A DNA stretch of 64,000 nucleotides from contig NZ_LYMI01000001.1 of assembly GCF_001660815.1 (NCBI RefSeq), forward strand, positions 62,001-126,000. Reading direction: 5' to 3'. Each line of letters starts with the position of its first letter. Within the stretch, counting starts at the first letter, position 1. Below are positions 28,374 to 38,037 of the stretch, piece by piece. Made by a program: the position numbers and the translations under genes. The notes under the pieces were generated by a model. The model did not search any database, was not told where the DNA came from, and saw only the letters and a program-made list of their open reading frames with translations. Source of the DNA: Xanthomonas nasturtii (lineage in GTDB: Bacteria; Pseudomonadota; Gammaproteobacteria; Xanthomonadales; Xanthomonadaceae).

Positions 28374-29179
28374 GCGCCGGGCGCAGCGCCGAAGTGGTCG
28401 AGCACCAGCACATCGCTATGGCCGGGGCGCTGGCCGAGACGGATGGCGCGTGCAACGTAATCGATCGCCGCTTCGCAGGCATTGAGCAAGGACAAGCCCT
28501 GACACAGCTGCGCGGCGATGGCCGCCGACAGGCTGCAGCCGGTGCCGTGCGCGTCGACCTGCAGGCGCGGATGCATGAACACATCCTGGGTGACGCCGTC
28601 ATCGAAGCGGTCGATCACGCGTGCGCCTTCGTGCAGATGTCCGCCCTTGAGCAGCACTGCGTTGGCGCCCAGCTCGAGCAAGGCGGCGGTGGCGTGTTCG
28701 GCGGCATCGGCGCTGTCGATGCGGCGGCCGGTCAGCAGCTCCGCTTCGGGCGTGTTGGGGGTGATCAACGTGGCCAGCGGCAGCAGGCGCGTGCGCAACG
28801 CGTCCAGCGCAGTATCTTCGAGCAGGCGCGCGCCGCTGGTGGACACCATCACCGGGTCGAGCACCACGAACGGCGGGCGATGGCGTTCGAGCAGGTCGGC
28901 CACGCAATGGATAACCTCGGCATTGGCCAGCATGCCGAGCTTGACCGCCTGGATCTCGAAATCGGCAAAGCACGCATCCACCTGCGCCTGCAGGAACGGA
29001 AGCGGCGGGATGTGTACGGCGGTGACGGCGCGGGTGTGTTGGGCGGTCAGTGCGGCGATGGCAGACAGCCCGTGCACCCGATGCGCGGCGAAGGTCTTGA
29101 GGTCGGCCTGGATACCGGCACCACCGCCGGAATCGGAGCCGGCGATGGTCAATGCGGACAGCGTGCTGGGCGTGGTCAT
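28370..29179 (-). CDS. thiD: Hydroxymethylpyrimidine/phosphomethylpyrimidine kinase
   Basis: 269 aa. It phosphorylates HMP and HMP-P in thiamine biosynthesis. Ribokinase-fold signatures are TIAGSDSGGGAGIQADLKTF at the N-terminus, VLDPVMVSTSG, TPNTPEAELL, VLLKGGH and the anion-hole DAHGTGCSLSAAI. ATG 29179 (MTTPSTLSALTIAGSD) was chosen; a start 15 bp upstream is possible. No other thiamine gene is nearby. Confidence 0.95.
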   Translation of the reverse strand: MTTPSTLSALTIAGSDSGGGAGIQADLKTFAAHRVHGLSAIAALTAQHTRAVTAVHIPPLPFLQAQVDACFADFEIQAVKLGMLANAEVIHCVADLLERHRPPFVVLDPVMVSTSGARLLEDTALDALRTRLLPLATLITPNTPEAELLTGRRIDSADAAEHATAALLELGANAVLLKGGHLHEGARVIDRFDDGVTQDVFMHPRLQVDAHGTGCSLSAAIAAQLCQGLSLLNACEAAIDYVARAIRLGQRPGHSDVLVLDHFGAAPGA

Positions 29180-29262
29180 GCGCCGATTCTGCACTGCCCG
29201 ATTGCGGCTGTGCAGACTCGGTATCTCAACGCTGCCCGCACCTGCCGGTGCTTACCGCGGCG

Positions 29263-29745
29263 TCACGGCGATCCATTCACCGCAATCTGCGAAAACGCAC
29301 CGGTCTGGGGGTCGTACAACGCCCCCCAGAAGGCACCGCCGCCGTCGCAGACCTTGATCGCTTCGCGCGCCGGTTTCACCGGCGGGTCGTTGGGCAGCTT
29401 GAACGCATTGATGTAGATCAGTTGCTGGCCCTGGATCACCACGCCCACGTACTGGCGGTCGAACTCGCGCGGCTCGGCAATGGTTGGCGTCAACGCATCC
29501 TGCCGGGATTCGAGCTGCTCGATCTGTTGATGGCTCGGCTCCCAGTAGCCGGTGATCCGGCCCGGATGACGCGCCGGACTATCGCGCGAGCAGGTGTCCA
29601 GCACCTGCTCGGCGACGCTCTGGCGGGTGATGATCCACGACTGCCCGTTCTTGAGATTGGTCGGCACGCTGGAGGGACCCTGCGTGGTGGCGCAGCCGGC
29701 CAGCGCGAGCACGGCCAGCGCCACCGCACCGCGAAGTGCGCGCAT
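29263..29745 (-). CDS. Small lipoprotein of unknown function
   Basis: 160 aa. The N-terminus is a lipoprotein signal with lipobox LAGC (MRALRGAVALAVLALAGCATT). The mature part has no family I recognise; it includes FDRQYVGVVIQGQQLIYINAF and a glycine-rich CDGGGAFWGALYDPQTG near the end. The ATG at 29745 shares a base with the stop of phoH2 and a GTG one codon upstream overlaps it further, so it is translated with that gene. It is probably attached to an envelope membrane. Confidence 0.8.
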   Translation of the reverse strand: MRALRGAVALAVLALAGCATTQGPSSVPTNLKNGQSWIITRQSVAEQVLDTCSRDSPARHPGRITGYWEPSHQQIEQLESRQDALTPTIAEPREFDRQYVGVVIQGQQLIYINAFKLPNDPPVKPAREAIKVCDGGGAFWGALYDPQTGAFSQIAVNGSP

Positions 29746-31142
29746 CACAACACCTCCGAGGCGAAGTCGGCCAGACGCGAGCGCTCGCCGCGCCGCAGCG
29801 TGATGTGCGCGCTATGCGGCCAGGCCTTGAAGCGGTCCACCGCGTAGGTCAGGCCCGAGGTCGTTTCGGTGAGGTAGGGCGTATCGATCTGTTCGACGTT
29901 CCCCAGGCACACGATCTTGGTGCCGGGGCCGGCACGGGTGATCAGCGTCTTCATCTGCTTCGGGGTGAGGTTCTGCGCCTCGTCCAGAATCAGATATCGC
30001 GACAGGAAGGTGCGGCCGCGCATGAAGTTCATCGAACGGATCTTGATGCGGCTGGCGAGCAGGTCGTTGGTGGCCGCGCGGCCCCAGGAGCCGCCATCCT
30101 GATTGTGGGTCAGCACTTCCAGGTTATCGGTCAGCGCGCCCATCCACGGGGTCATCTTTTCTTCTTCGGTGCCGGGCAAAAAGCCGATGTCTTCGCCAAC
30201 GCTGACGGTGGCGCGGGTCATGATGATTTCGCGGTAGCGCTGCTGGTCCATCGTCTGCGCCAGGCCCGCAGCCAGCGCGAGCAGGGTCTTGCCGGTGCCG
30301 GCGGTGCCCAGCAAGGTGACGAAATCGATCTCGGGGTCCATCAGCGCATTGAGTGCGAAGTTCTGCTCGCGGTTACGCGCGGCGATGCCCCAGACCGCAT
30401 GCTGGGTGTGGCGGAAATCGTCCACCAGGCACAAGGTGGCCTTGCCGCCGCCGATCCTGGCCACGCGCAGTTCCACTTCGTCCTCGCCCGGCAGATACAG
30501 GTACTGGTTGTGATGCCAGTCTTCGTCGTCGGCCAGCACGATTTCGTAATGGGTGCGGCCACGCTCGTTCCAGCTGCGCAAGTCTTCGTTGTGCTTCTGC
30601 CAGAAGTCTTCCGGCAGCTCGATGGCGCCGGTGAACAGCAGGCTGAAATCGTCCAGCGCGCGATCGTTCTGGTAGTCCTCTGCATTCAGGCCGCTGATGT
30701 AGGCCTTGATGCGCAGGTTGATGTCCTTGGACACCAGGATGACCGGCATGTCGGGGTGTTCTTCGCACAGCGCCAGCACCGAGGCCAGGATCTTGTTGTC
30801 CGGAATCATCGCGCCGAAAGTGCGGCCCGGGTCGATCGGCTTGATCTGGAAATACAGCCGGCCGATCGCGGCCTGGCCCTTGAGTTGGATGCCCTGCGGA
30901 TGGCTGAGCAGGATGCCGGCCTGGATCTGCTCGGCGTTGGTGTTTTCCAGCAACTCATCCAGGAAACGGCTGACCTGGCGCGCGTTGCGGCTGACCTCGG
31001 AGGTGCCCTTCTTGGCGTTGTCGAGCTCCTCGATCACCTGCATCGGCAGGAATACATCGTGTTCCTCGAATTTGAACAGCGCGGTGGGATCGTGCATCAG
31101 CACGTTGGTGTCCAGCACGTAGATGCGCTTGCCTCGGGTCAT
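29745..31142 (-). CDS. PhoH2-type protein (PIN domain + PhoH ATPase)
   Basis: 465 aa. The N-terminal PIN domain starts IYVLDTNVLMHDP and keeps acidic residues expected of a ribonuclease (ELDNAKKG, SKDINLRIKA). The C-terminal PhoH domain has Walker A GTAGTGKT, the TRATVSVGEDIGFLPGTEEEKM segment and Walker B YLILDEAQN. Mycobacterial PhoH2 is an ATP-dependent RNA helicase/RNase, so a role in RNA processing is likely by homology. ATG 31142 has GGAAG at good spacing; a TTG four codons upstream is an alternative. Confidence 0.94.
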   Translation of the reverse strand: MTRGKRIYVLDTNVLMHDPTALFKFEEHDVFLPMQVIEELDNAKKGTSEVSRNARQVSRFLDELLENTNAEQIQAGILLSHPQGIQLKGQAAIGRLYFQIKPIDPGRTFGAMIPDNKILASVLALCEEHPDMPVILVSKDINLRIKAYISGLNAEDYQNDRALDDFSLLFTGAIELPEDFWQKHNEDLRSWNERGRTHYEIVLADDEDWHHNQYLYLPGEDEVELRVARIGGGKATLCLVDDFRHTQHAVWGIAARNREQNFALNALMDPEIDFVTLLGTAGTGKTLLALAAGLAQTMDQQRYREIIMTRATVSVGEDIGFLPGTEEEKMTPWMGALTDNLEVLTHNQDGGSWGRAATNDLLASRIKIRSMNFMRGRTFLSRYLILDEAQNLTPKQMKTLITRAGPGTKIVCLGNVEQIDTPYLTETTSGLTYAVDRFKAWPHSAHITLRRGERSRLADFASEVL

Positions 31143-31224
31143 TGGGTCTTCCAAGTGATGGAGCAGGGGCGAGCCATCACGCCTGCAGGTGCAGGGTGAT
31201 GGAGGACGCGGGAAGCGAGGGGTG

Positions 31225-31707
31225 TCACTGTTTGGCGTGCGCCTTTACTGCGGCCAGCACGGCCTCGGCATGGCCGGCCACCTTGACCTTGCGCCAGGCC
31301 TGCACGACATGCCCCTCGGGCGACAGCAGGAAGGTGCTGCGCTCGATCCCGAGCACCTGCTTGCCGTACATGTTTTTTTCCTTGATGACGTCGAAGGCGC
31401 GGCACAGCGCTTCATCGCCGTCGCTGATCAACGGGAAGGTGAAGCCTTGTTTGGCGCAGAAATTGTCGTGCGACTTCACCGAATCGCGCGAGACACCCAA
31501 CACCACCGCGCCGGCTTTCTTGAACTGCGGCAGCAATGCGTTGAAGTCCAGGCCTTCGGTGGTGCAGCCCGGTGTGCTGTCTTTAGGATAGAAGTACAGC
31601 ACCAGCCAGTTGCCGGCATAGTCGCGCAGGGTGGTCTGGGTGCCGCCGGACAGCGCCAGCGGCAGATCGAAGGTTGCAGCGGGCAATTCCAGTACAGCGT
31701 CGGTCAT
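31225..31707 (-). CDS. bcp: Thioredoxin-dependent peroxiredoxin Bcp
   Basis: 160 aa. It reduces peroxides in the cytoplasm. Peroxidatic Cys48 is in YPKDSTPGCTTE and resolving Cys84 in SHDNFCAKQG. This pair is what is described for the atypical 2-Cys Bcp of X. campestris, and differs from E. coli Bcp. bcp lies near gcvR and dapA, as in E. coli, although here an RraB-like gene lies between bcp and gcvR. Confidence 0.96.
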   Translation of the reverse strand: MTDAVLELPAATFDLPLALSGGTQTTLRDYAGNWLVLYFYPKDSTPGCTTEGLDFNALLPQFKKAGAVVLGVSRDSVKSHDNFCAKQGFTFPLISDGDEALCRAFDVIKEKNMYGKQVLGIERSTFLLSPEGHVVQAWRKVKVAGHAEAVLAAVKAHAKQ

Positions 31708-31744
31708 CGTTGCTCAGCCCAAAGTGGAGGGGCGTACGGCGCGG

Positions 31745-32095
31745 TCATGCCGGGCCGACGTCCATCCCATCATAAGCAGCCACATGGAAACGTTTGGCAA
31801 GTGCGTCGAACTGCGCATTGCGCTGATTCAGCGACTCGATGGTGTGGTGCTCTTTCTTGTCCACATGCAGGAAATACGACTCTTCATCGTCGCCATCGTC
31901 TTCGTCGCGTTCGCCGAGAAAGATGTCGATGACGCGGTAGCCGTCCTGGGTCAGCTGCTCGGCAAGTTTCTGCAACGGTTGCTGCGCCGGGTCGGCGAAG
32001 AAATATTCCCAGCGCAACGGGCCGTCGAGATTCCAGTCGGTCTCGGAGCGGATGTGGTCGAACATCTGTTTCAGCGCGGATTGGGCGATGGCCAT
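31745..32095 (-). CDS. RraB-like ribonuclease E regulator domain protein
   Basis: 116 aa, one domain. It has the acidic central loop ([24 protein letters not shown]) and the closing [27 protein letters not shown] that characterise the RraB family. RraB inhibits RNase E in E. coli, but inhibition has not been shown for this branch. It is 13 bp from the end of gcvR and 37 bp before bcp on the same strand, so the three genes could be one transcript. Confidence 0.82.
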   Translation of the reverse strand: MAIAQSALKQMFDHIRSETDWNLDGPLRWEYFFADPAQQPLQKLAEQLTQDGYRVIDIFLGERDEDDGDDEESYFLHVDKKEHHTIESLNQRNAQFDALAKRFHVAAYDGMDVGPA

Positions 32096-32108
32096 CGGTG
32101 CGTCTGCC

Positions 32109-32684
32109 TTAGAACTTCATCGGGTCCATGATCGCGTCGAGATTGAGGTGATCACAGAATTCAAGGAAATCATCGCGCAACGCGGCGATGTGCATGTTGG
32201 CCGGCACCCCGATGGTCACCTGCGCAGAGAACATCTCCGCGCCGGTCTGCATGGCGCGGTAACGCGTGCTCTGCAGGTTTTCGATGGTGATGCCCTGGCG
32301 GTCGAAGAAATCGGCCAGCTGGAACAGGATGCCGGGCTTGTCGGCGGCAATCACTTCGACGATGTAGGGCAGCAGATTGGATTGGGTCTGCTTGGGGCCG
32401 GTGCGGTACCACACCAGCTTGAGGCCTTCCTCGCGTTCGAGCCGGGTCAGCATGGCTTCGAGCTTGGCGACCGAATCCCAGGAGCCGGTCGCCAGTGCGG
32501 TGACCGAGACATCGCGTCCCACCGTGGCCAGGCGAGCGTCCACGAGATTGCAGCCGCTGTCGGCGATGCGGCGGGTGACGGGCAACAGGGGGGACTCCGG
32601 ATGCGTCGTGTAGGCGTTGATCAGGAGGTGATTTTCGGTCGGCGAAGGCCGGGGTGTAGAGTCGGTCAAAGGGGCTTCCGGCAT
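32109..32684 (-). CDS. gcvR: GcvR-like ACT-domain regulator
   Basis: 191 aa. Two ACT domains are visible: residues about 18-90 ([32 protein letters not shown]) and about 105-185 ([33 protein letters not shown]). GcvR antagonises the activator GcvA of the glycine-cleavage operon. The ATG at 32684 (MPEAPLTDS) is preferred to one 51 bp upstream. It is divergent from dapA with about 145 bp between, the same arrangement as in E. coli. Confidence 0.9.
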   Translation of the reverse strand: MPEAPLTDSTPRPSPTENHLLINAYTTHPESPLLPVTRRIADSGCNLVDARLATVGRDVSVTALATGSWDSVAKLEAMLTRLEREEGLKLVWYRTGPKQTQSNLLPYIVEVIAADKPGILFQLADFFDRQGITIENLQSTRYRAMQTGAEMFSAQVTIGVPANMHIAALRDDFLEFCDHLNLDAIMDPMKF

Positions 32685-32828
32685 TGCATCAGGCTGAATG
32701 GCCGCCCGGGCAGGCGCCCTGGCGGTGACCAGCATACTTGCCCGTGGTTTCGCGCCGCAAGTAACATGCAGGCGTTAGCAACCCGCGCGTGCGCGGGCCT
32801 TTTCCCGTCACGTAAGAGCAACAGAATC

Positions 32829-33737
32829 TTGTCCCTTTCCGGCATCATCACCGCGCTGGCGAGCCCCTTCGGGCCGGACGGCGCACTCGACCTGGATGCC
32901 TGGCGGCGGCTGCTGGAGCAGCAGCTGCATGGTGGCGTGCAGGGACTCGTGGTTGCCGGCTCCACCGGCGAAGCCGCCGCATTGAGTGACGACGAATACG
33001 ACACGCTGCTGCGCGCGGCGGTGGCCCAGGTGGCCGGCCGCGTGCCGGTGCTGGCCGGGACCGGCCTGTCGGGCACGGAAAAAACCATTGCGCAGACACG
33101 CCGCGCCGCCGCGCTGGGCGCGCAGTACGCGCTGGTGGTGACGCCGCCATACGTGCGTCCGACCCCGGCCGGCTTGAAGGCGCACTTTCTGGCGGTGGCC
33201 GATAACGGTGGGCTGCCGGTGGTGCTGTACAACGTGCCCGGCCGTACCGGCTGCGATCTGCTGCCGGAGACGGTGGCCGAACTGGTCGATCACCCGAATA
33301 TCGTCGGCATCAAGGAAGCGCGCAGCGAGCCCGAGCGCGTGGCTGCGCTGGTCGCGTTGCGCAGCGACAGCTTCGTAGTGCTCAGTGGCGACGACGGCAG
33401 CGCGGCGCAGTCGATGCTGTCCGGCGCTGCCGGGCTGATTTCGGTGGCCTCCAATGCGCTGCCGGCGGCGTACCGGCGCCTGTGCGATCTGGCCCGCGAC
33501 GGCCAGCGCGACGCCGCCCTTGCCTGGGACGCGCGTCTGAGCGAATACCACAGCTTTTGCGGGATCGAATCCAATCCCATCCCGGTCAAGGCGCTGCTGC
33601 AGCGCGCCGGGATCGGCCACGGCCTACGTTTGCCGTTACTGCCCCTTTCTGCGGCGCACCAGCCTGCCGCCGACCGCCTTGCCGCCGACGCGATTGCGTT
33701 GGAAGCGCTTTCCAGCCGCGAAATGCTCGCGGCCTGA
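32829..33737 (+). CDS. dapA: 4-hydroxy-tetrahydrodipicolinate synthase
   Basis: 302 aa. It commits aspartate semialdehyde and pyruvate to lysine and diaminopimelate synthesis. The frame has no nearby ATG, so a TTG at 32829 ([18 protein letters not shown]) after AAGAG is the likely start. The substrate-binding [10 protein letters not shown], the catalytic Tyr in [10 protein letters not shown] and the Schiff-base Lys in VGIKEAR are present. A BamC-like lipoprotein follows 16 bp later, matching dapA-bamC of E. coli. Confidence 0.95.
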   Translation: MSLSGIITALASPFGPDGALDLDAWRRLLEQQLHGGVQGLVVAGSTGEAAALSDDEYDTLLRAAVAQVAGRVPVLAGTGLSGTEKTIAQTRRAAALGAQYALVVTPPYVRPTPAGLKAHFLAVADNGGLPVVLYNVPGRTGCDLLPETVAELVDHPNIVGIKEARSEPERVAALVALRSDSFVVLSGDDGSAAQSMLSGAAGLISVASNALPAAYRRLCDLARDGQRDAALAWDARLSEYHSFCGIESNPIPVKALLQRAGIGHGLRLPLLPLSAAHQPAADRLAADAIALEALSSREMLAA

Positions 33738-33753
33738 CTCAGGAGATCTATCG

Positions 33754-34269
33754 ATGCGTCATTCCGTTTCCCCCGTCCGCGTGCTGTCGCTCGCGTTGCT
33801 GGCGACCGCCACCGTCGCCGCCACGAGTGGTTGCAGCTGGTTTCACAAGGGCGCGCGCGGCGACTATGCGCTGGCCCCGGAAGCCCGCCCGCTGGAAGTG
33901 CCGCCGGATCTGAACCTGCCAGACACCTCCGGTGCGATGAAGGTGCCAACCCTGGCATCGACCACCCAGCAGAACAACACGCCGCCATCGGCAAGCGCCA
34001 ACAGCGGTTTCACCGTGCCGGGCGAACGCGATGAGGTGTTCGGCAAGGTCGGCACGGCGCTGGCCGAGATTCCCGGCCTGACCATTGCCAGCAAGGCGCA
34101 GATGCTCGGTTCCTACGACGTGAGCTACGAGGGTTCCAGCTTCCTGGTGCGCGTGGTCAAGGTCGATGCCGGCAGCTATGTGTCGGCCGTGGATCCGCGT
34201 GGCATGCCGGCCACGGCGGCGGCGCCGGTGGCGGTGATCAGCTCGCTCAAGAGCAAGCTTGGCGGCTGA
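33754..34269 (+). CDS. Short BamC-like outer-membrane lipoprotein
   Basis: 171 aa. A lipoprotein signal ends at TSGC (Cys27). After it comes a BamC-like extended region (PLEVPPDLNLPDTSGAM) that in E. coli BamC wraps BamD. One small domain follows (about residues 90-170), whereas E. coli BamC has two and about 340 residues. Position after dapA supports the assignment. It is probably a BAM-complex accessory lipoprotein reduced to its N-terminal half. Start 33754 is preceded by AGGAG. Confidence 0.8.
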   Translation: MRHSVSPVRVLSLALLATATVAATSGCSWFHKGARGDYALAPEARPLEVPPDLNLPDTSGAMKVPTLASTTQQNNTPPSASANSGFTVPGERDEVFGKVGTALAEIPGLTIASKAQMLGSYDVSYEGSSFLVRVVKVDAGSYVSAVDPRGMPATAAAPVAVISSLKSKLGG

Positions 34270-34291
34270 GGCTGGTTCAGTTCGCTGGATA

Positions 34292-34322
34292 GCAAAATGG
34301 GCGGCGTGGGCGCCCGTTTTGC
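34292..34322. terminator. Bidirectional terminator between the BamC-like gene and fdxA
   Basis: GCAAAATGGGCG / CGCCCGTTTTGC forms a 12-bp stem (one T-G wobble) with a 7-base loop. The A-run on one side and T-run on the other make it suitable for both convergent genes. Confidence 0.85.
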
Positions 34323-34392
34323 GTTATGCGGTGCTGGTTGCGGCTGCGCGTGAAGCGCTGCGTCGGGGCGACGCTGGGGCTGATCGCTTCGG

Positions 34393-34716
34393 TCAGCGCT
34401 GCAGCAGCGGCAACTTGTTCGGTTTGCCATCCCATTCGGCGGCATCGGGCAATGGTTCCTGGCGCACGGTCAGCACCGGCCAGGCCTTGGCGAGTTCGGC
34501 ATTGAGTGCGACGAAGGCTTCCTGGCCTGCCGGGACGTCGTCTTCGGGATAGATCGCGTTGGCCGGGCATTCCGGTTCGCACAGGGTGCAGTCGATGCAC
34601 TCGTCCGGGTCGATGACCAGGAAGTTCGGGCCGACGTGGAAGCAATCCACCGGACAGACCTCGACGCAGTCGGTGTATTTGCACTTGATGCAGTTTTCGG
34701 TGACAACAAAAGGCAT
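34393..34716 (-). CDS. fdxA: 7Fe ferredoxin FdxA
   Basis: 107 aa. The N-terminal cluster region [18 protein letters not shown] and second motif [16 protein letters not shown] give one [3Fe-4S] and one [4Fe-4S] cluster, as in Azotobacter-type FdI. The C-terminal 45 residues ([16 protein letters not shown]) are the normal family extension. It is a cytoplasmic low-potential electron carrier, with its partner unknown from context. Confidence 0.96.
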   Translation of the reverse strand: MPFVVTENCIKCKYTDCVEVCPVDCFHVGPNFLVIDPDECIDCTLCEPECPANAIYPEDDVPAGQEAFVALNAELAKAWPVLTVRQEPLPDAAEWDGKPNKLPLLQR

Positions 34717-34800
34717 GGCGGAATCCGGCGTTTAGCCTGTCAATTCTAAAGCAGTCGGGTGATGGGTGTGGGGTTGACGCGCTTCTGCGTTGGGCTGATT

Positions 34801-35000
34801 CCTTCTCCCGTCGGGGGACGGTGGCGCGCAGCGCCGGATGAGGGTGCGCGCGAAGCCTCCGGGTTATCCACCATTCTTAGTGGCTTCGCCCCCGTACCCT
34901 CACCCCAACCCCTCTCCCGGCGGGAGGGGGGCTTTAGTTCCTTCTCCCGTCGGGAGAAGGTGGCGCGCCAGCGCCGGATGAGGGTACGGGCGAAGCCTCG
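34801..35000. repeat. Cluster of three REP-like intergenic repeats
   Basis: Three copies of one element fill most of the fdxA-dgoK gap: 34801-34859 and 34940-35000 in direct orientation and 34880-34931 inverted. Each starts with a small palindrome (CTTCTCCCGTCGGGAGAAGG in the right copy) followed by GTGGCGCGC-AGCGCCGGATGAGGGT and a GCGAAGCC tail. Such palindromic units are scattered through Xanthomonas intergenic DNA (recalled, not searched). Nothing else is supported between 34717 and 35108. Confidence 0.75.
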
Positions 35001-35108
35001 TGCAGCTGAAAACACGATGGCGGGCTGCGATCACCTGCGTCTCCCCCGCGGCCTCCTCCAGCCCCTTCCGCAAGCGAAGCCGGGGGCTTCATGCATCGGG
35101 ATTGCCGG

Positions 35109-35987
35109 TCAAACCAGCCCGCGCTGCCTGGCCAGCGCGAACAACCCTGCCGCAGCCAGATCTTCCGGATGCCGCTGGCTTTCGACGCCCAGATGCTGCA
35201 GCCCCACTGCATAGCGCTGGGCCAGGGCGGGGCTGCCGACCAGGTGCACGGTGGCGTGATCGCCGCGGTGTTCGCGCAGTTCGTGGCCGATCAACAGGCC
35301 CGAGAGGTAGGACGGCAATGCCTTGGAGGACAGGCGTTCGAACAGGCCGAGCGTGCGGGTGCCGAACAGGTGGTGGCTGAGGCCGCCGGGAGCGGCGCTG
35401 CGCTCGACACCTTGCAGGAATGCAGCGGTGTCCAGCTCGGCGTGATCGTCGTCCATCAGCTTGCCGAGAATGCTGTGTTGACGCAGCACGGCATACAGCT
35501 CGCCGGTCATGACAGTGGCGAAGCCGGTCAGTTGGCCGTTGGCGATCCGCGCCCACTTGCTATGCGTGCCGGGCAAGCAGGCGACATGCTCACCGTCGCC
35601 AAGTGCGGCGATCAGGCCGACCAGCTGGGTTTCTTCGCCGCGCATCACGTCCGGCACGCCGTCGTATTCGCCGGTGCTCACGCCCGGCACGAACCACAAC
35701 ATACGGCCGGGCAGCAGGCTGTCTTCGCGGCGCATGGCCTGGGCGAGCGCGGCGGTGTCGGCCGGGCAGGGCAGGTAGGCCTGTTCGACCCAGCCGTTGC
35801 GGCTGCCGATCATGCCCGAGAGCAGCAGCGGGCCGTCCCAGCCGGCGATCAGGGGGGTGAGCACCTCGGCGAAGCGGCCCTGACAGGCCAGGATGCCGTC
35901 GCTCCCGCGGCGCTGTTCCAGCACGGCGCCGGTCGCGTCGAGCAGGTAGGCGCGCAGGCTGCTGGTTCCCCAATCGATGGCGATCAT
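35109..35987 (-). CDS. dgoK: 2-dehydro-3-deoxygalactonokinase
   Basis: 292 aa. It phosphorylates 2-keto-3-deoxygalactonate in the De Ley-Doudoroff pathway. The N-terminal phosphate-binding IDWGTSSLRAYLLD and the segments SGMIGSRNGWVEQAYLPCPA, PGVSTGEYDGVPDVMRGEETQ and LPGTHSKWARIANGQL are DgoK signatures. It is the last gene of the dgo operon and overlaps the lactonase gene by 4 bp. Confidence 0.93.
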   Translation of the reverse strand: MIAIDWGTSSLRAYLLDATGAVLEQRRGSDGILACQGRFAEVLTPLIAGWDGPLLLSGMIGSRNGWVEQAYLPCPADTAALAQAMRREDSLLPGRMLWFVPGVSTGEYDGVPDVMRGEETQLVGLIAALGDGEHVACLPGTHSKWARIANGQLTGFATVMTGELYAVLRQHSILGKLMDDDHAELDTAAFLQGVERSAAPGGLSHHLFGTRTLGLFERLSSKALPSYLSGLLIGHELREHRGDHATVHLVGSPALAQRYAVGLQHLGVESQRHPEDLAAAGLFALARQRGLV

Positions 35988-36895
35988 GCGCTGGCCACCC
36001 GGCTTTCGGGCAGGCCGGCGATGGCGACGTCGCAGACGAACAGGCTGCCGGCTTCGGGCATGCGTGCGAGTTCTTCGGCGCTATGGTCCAGTCGCGAGCT
36101 GATCACGTGCAGACGGTCCAGCGCGGCGCCACCGAAGGCGCTGCAGGTGGGGTGCTTGACCGGCAGTTGCACGATGCGCTCCACGCTGCCATCGGGGCGA
36201 TAGCGCACCACCCGCCACGCACGCCATTGCGCATTCCACAGGTGGCCTTCGGCATCGATGATCGAGCCGTCGGGTTCGGCATCGTCGCGGTCCAGTGTGG
36301 TGAACACGCGGCTGTTGCTGGTCTGCGCGGTTTCGGCGTCGTAGTCGCAGCACAGGATCTGCGGGCGCACCGAATCGCAGTAGTACAGCGTGCGGCCGTC
36401 GGGGCTGAAGCAGATCGAGTTGGGGATCGATACGCCCGGCAACGGCAATGCCCGCAAGCCATGCTGCAGCGAGAACTGGTAAATCGCTCCGCGTGCGGCC
36501 TTGGCGTCGTGCTCGTCCATGGTGCCGAACACGAAGTTGCCGTTGCGATCGGCGCGGCCATCGTTGCTGCGGGTGAGCGGGTTGTCCGCTTCCACATCGG
36601 CCAGTTTTTCGAAGGGCAACGCGTCGGCTTCGGTATTGTCCGGATCGACAAGACCAATCGCCTTGGCCAGCGCGATCAACACGCGGCCATCGTCCATCAG
36701 GCCGATGCAGCCGGGGCGGTCGGGCAGGGTCCAGTAGCGCGTGTGCGCACTGGCCGGATGCTGCCGCCACAGGCGTTTTTCGCTGATGTCGACCCAATAC
36801 AGCGCCTCGCGCTGTGCGCACCACAGCACGCCTTCGCCATGCGTGCAGCGGCTGTCGACCGCCAGCACGGCGGTGTGTTCGGGCGTGCTCACCAT
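35984..36895 (-). CDS. SMP-30/gluconolactonase-family sugar lactonase
   Basis: 303 aa, a six-bladed beta-propeller. Signatures are [36 protein letters not shown] (metal-binding Asn/Asp), [22 protein letters not shown] and [18 protein letters not shown]. The operon implies hydrolysis of galactono-lactone to galactonate, the step before DgoD. Start 36895 overlaps the dgoD stop by 7 bp; a much longer upstream frame lies within dgoD. Confidence 0.9.
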   Translation of the reverse strand: MVSTPEHTAVLAVDSRCTHGEGVLWCAQREALYWVDISEKRLWRQHPASAHTRYWTLPDRPGCIGLMDDGRVLIALAKAIGLVDPDNTEADALPFEKLADVEADNPLTRSNDGRADRNGNFVFGTMDEHDAKAARGAIYQFSLQHGLRALPLPGVSIPNSICFSPDGRTLYYCDSVRPQILCCDYDAETAQTSNSRVFTTLDRDDAEPDGSIIDAEGHLWNAQWRAWRVVRYRPDGSVERIVQLPVKHPTCSAFGGAALDRLHVISSRLDHSAEELARMPEAGSLFVCDVAIAGLPESRVASA

Positions 36896-38037
36896 TCGGC
36901 GATGCTGCCATCGGCGTGGCGCCACACCGGGTTGCGCCAATCGGGCGGATTTTCGTTTGCGCGCTTGAGCATGTCTTCGTTGATTTCCACACCGAGCCCG
37001 GGCTTGGGCAGGGCGGCAATGCTGCCATCGATACACTGAAAATCGTCTTTATTGATGACGTAATCGAGCAGATCGGCGCCTTCGTTGTAATGGATGCCGA
37101 TGCTCTGTTCCTGCAGCACGGCGTTGTGCGAGACGAAGTCCACATGCAGGCACGCAGCCAGCGCGATCGGGCCGAGCGGGCAGTGCGGGGCGAAGCCGAC
37201 ATCGTAGGCTTCGGCCATCGCGGCGATCTTGACGCATTCGGTAATGCCGCCGGCATGCGAGAGATCGGGCTGCACCATGCCGATACCGCCGGCGCACAGC
37301 ACGTTCTTGAATTCGAAGCGCGAGAACATGCGCTCACCGGCCGCCAGCGGAATCGAGGTGCTGGCGGCCAGGCGCGGGTAGTACTCGGCCTGTTCGGCCA
37401 GCACCGGTTCTTCGACGAACAGCGGTTTGAACGGTTCCAGCTCGCGCAGCAGCGCCTTGGCCATCGGCGCGCCCACGCGGCCGTGGAAGTCGATACCGAA
37501 GTCGATGGTGTTGCCGAAGGCTTCGCGGATTTCGGCCACCTTGACCACGGCAGCGTCGACCGCGCGCGCGCTGTCGATCAGCTTCATTTCTTCGGTGCCG
37601 TTGAACTTGAAGGTGTCAAAGCCCAGCGCGCGGTAGTCGGTGATCTGCTGGATGATGGCGCCGGGGCGGTCGCCGCCGACCCAGCGATAGGTCTTCATGC
37701 GGTCGCGCACCAGCCCGCCCAGCAACTCGTACACCGGCACGCCCAGCGCCTTGCCCTTGATGTCCCACAACGCCTGGTCGATACCGGCGATGGCGCTCAT
37801 CAGGATGGCGCCGCCGCGATAGAAGCCGGCGCGGTACATGGTCTGCCACAGGTCGTTGATGCGCGCCGGGTCCTTGCCGACGACGTAGCCCGCCAGTTCG
37901 TGCACGGCAGCTTCCACCGAGCGCGCGCGGCCTTCGATGACCGGTTCGCCCCAGCCGGTGATGCCCTCGTCGGTTTCGACCTTGAGGAACAGCCAGCGCG
38001 GTGCGGCGTGGTAGGTGGTAAGGCGGGTGATCTTCAT
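36889..38037 (-). CDS. dgoD: D-galactonate dehydratase
   Basis: 382 aa, the usual length. It is an enolase-superfamily enzyme dehydrating galactonate to 2-keto-3-deoxygalactonate. The N-terminal [32 protein letters not shown], metal ligands in DFHGR, FVEEPV and [10 protein letters not shown], and the catalytic His in APHCPLGPI are all visible. It overlaps dgoA by 4 bp upstream and the lactonase gene downstream. Confidence 0.95.
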   Translation of the reverse strand: MKITRLTTYHAAPRWLFLKVETDEGITGWGEPVIEGRARSVEAAVHELAGYVVGKDPARINDLWQTMYRAGFYRGGAILMSAIAGIDQALWDIKGKALGVPVYELLGGLVRDRMKTYRWVGGDRPGAIIQQITDYRALGFDTFKFNGTEEMKLIDSARAVDAAVVKVAEIREAFGNTIDFGIDFHGRVGAPMAKALLRELEPFKPLFVEEPVLAEQAEYYPRLAASTSIPLAAGERMFSRFEFKNVLCAGGIGMVQPDLSHAGGITECVKIAAMAEAYDVGFAPHCPLGPIALAACLHVDFVSHNAVLQEQSIGIHYNEGADLLDYVINKDDFQCIDGSIAALPKPGLGVEINEDMLKRANENPPDWRNPVWRHADGSIAEW

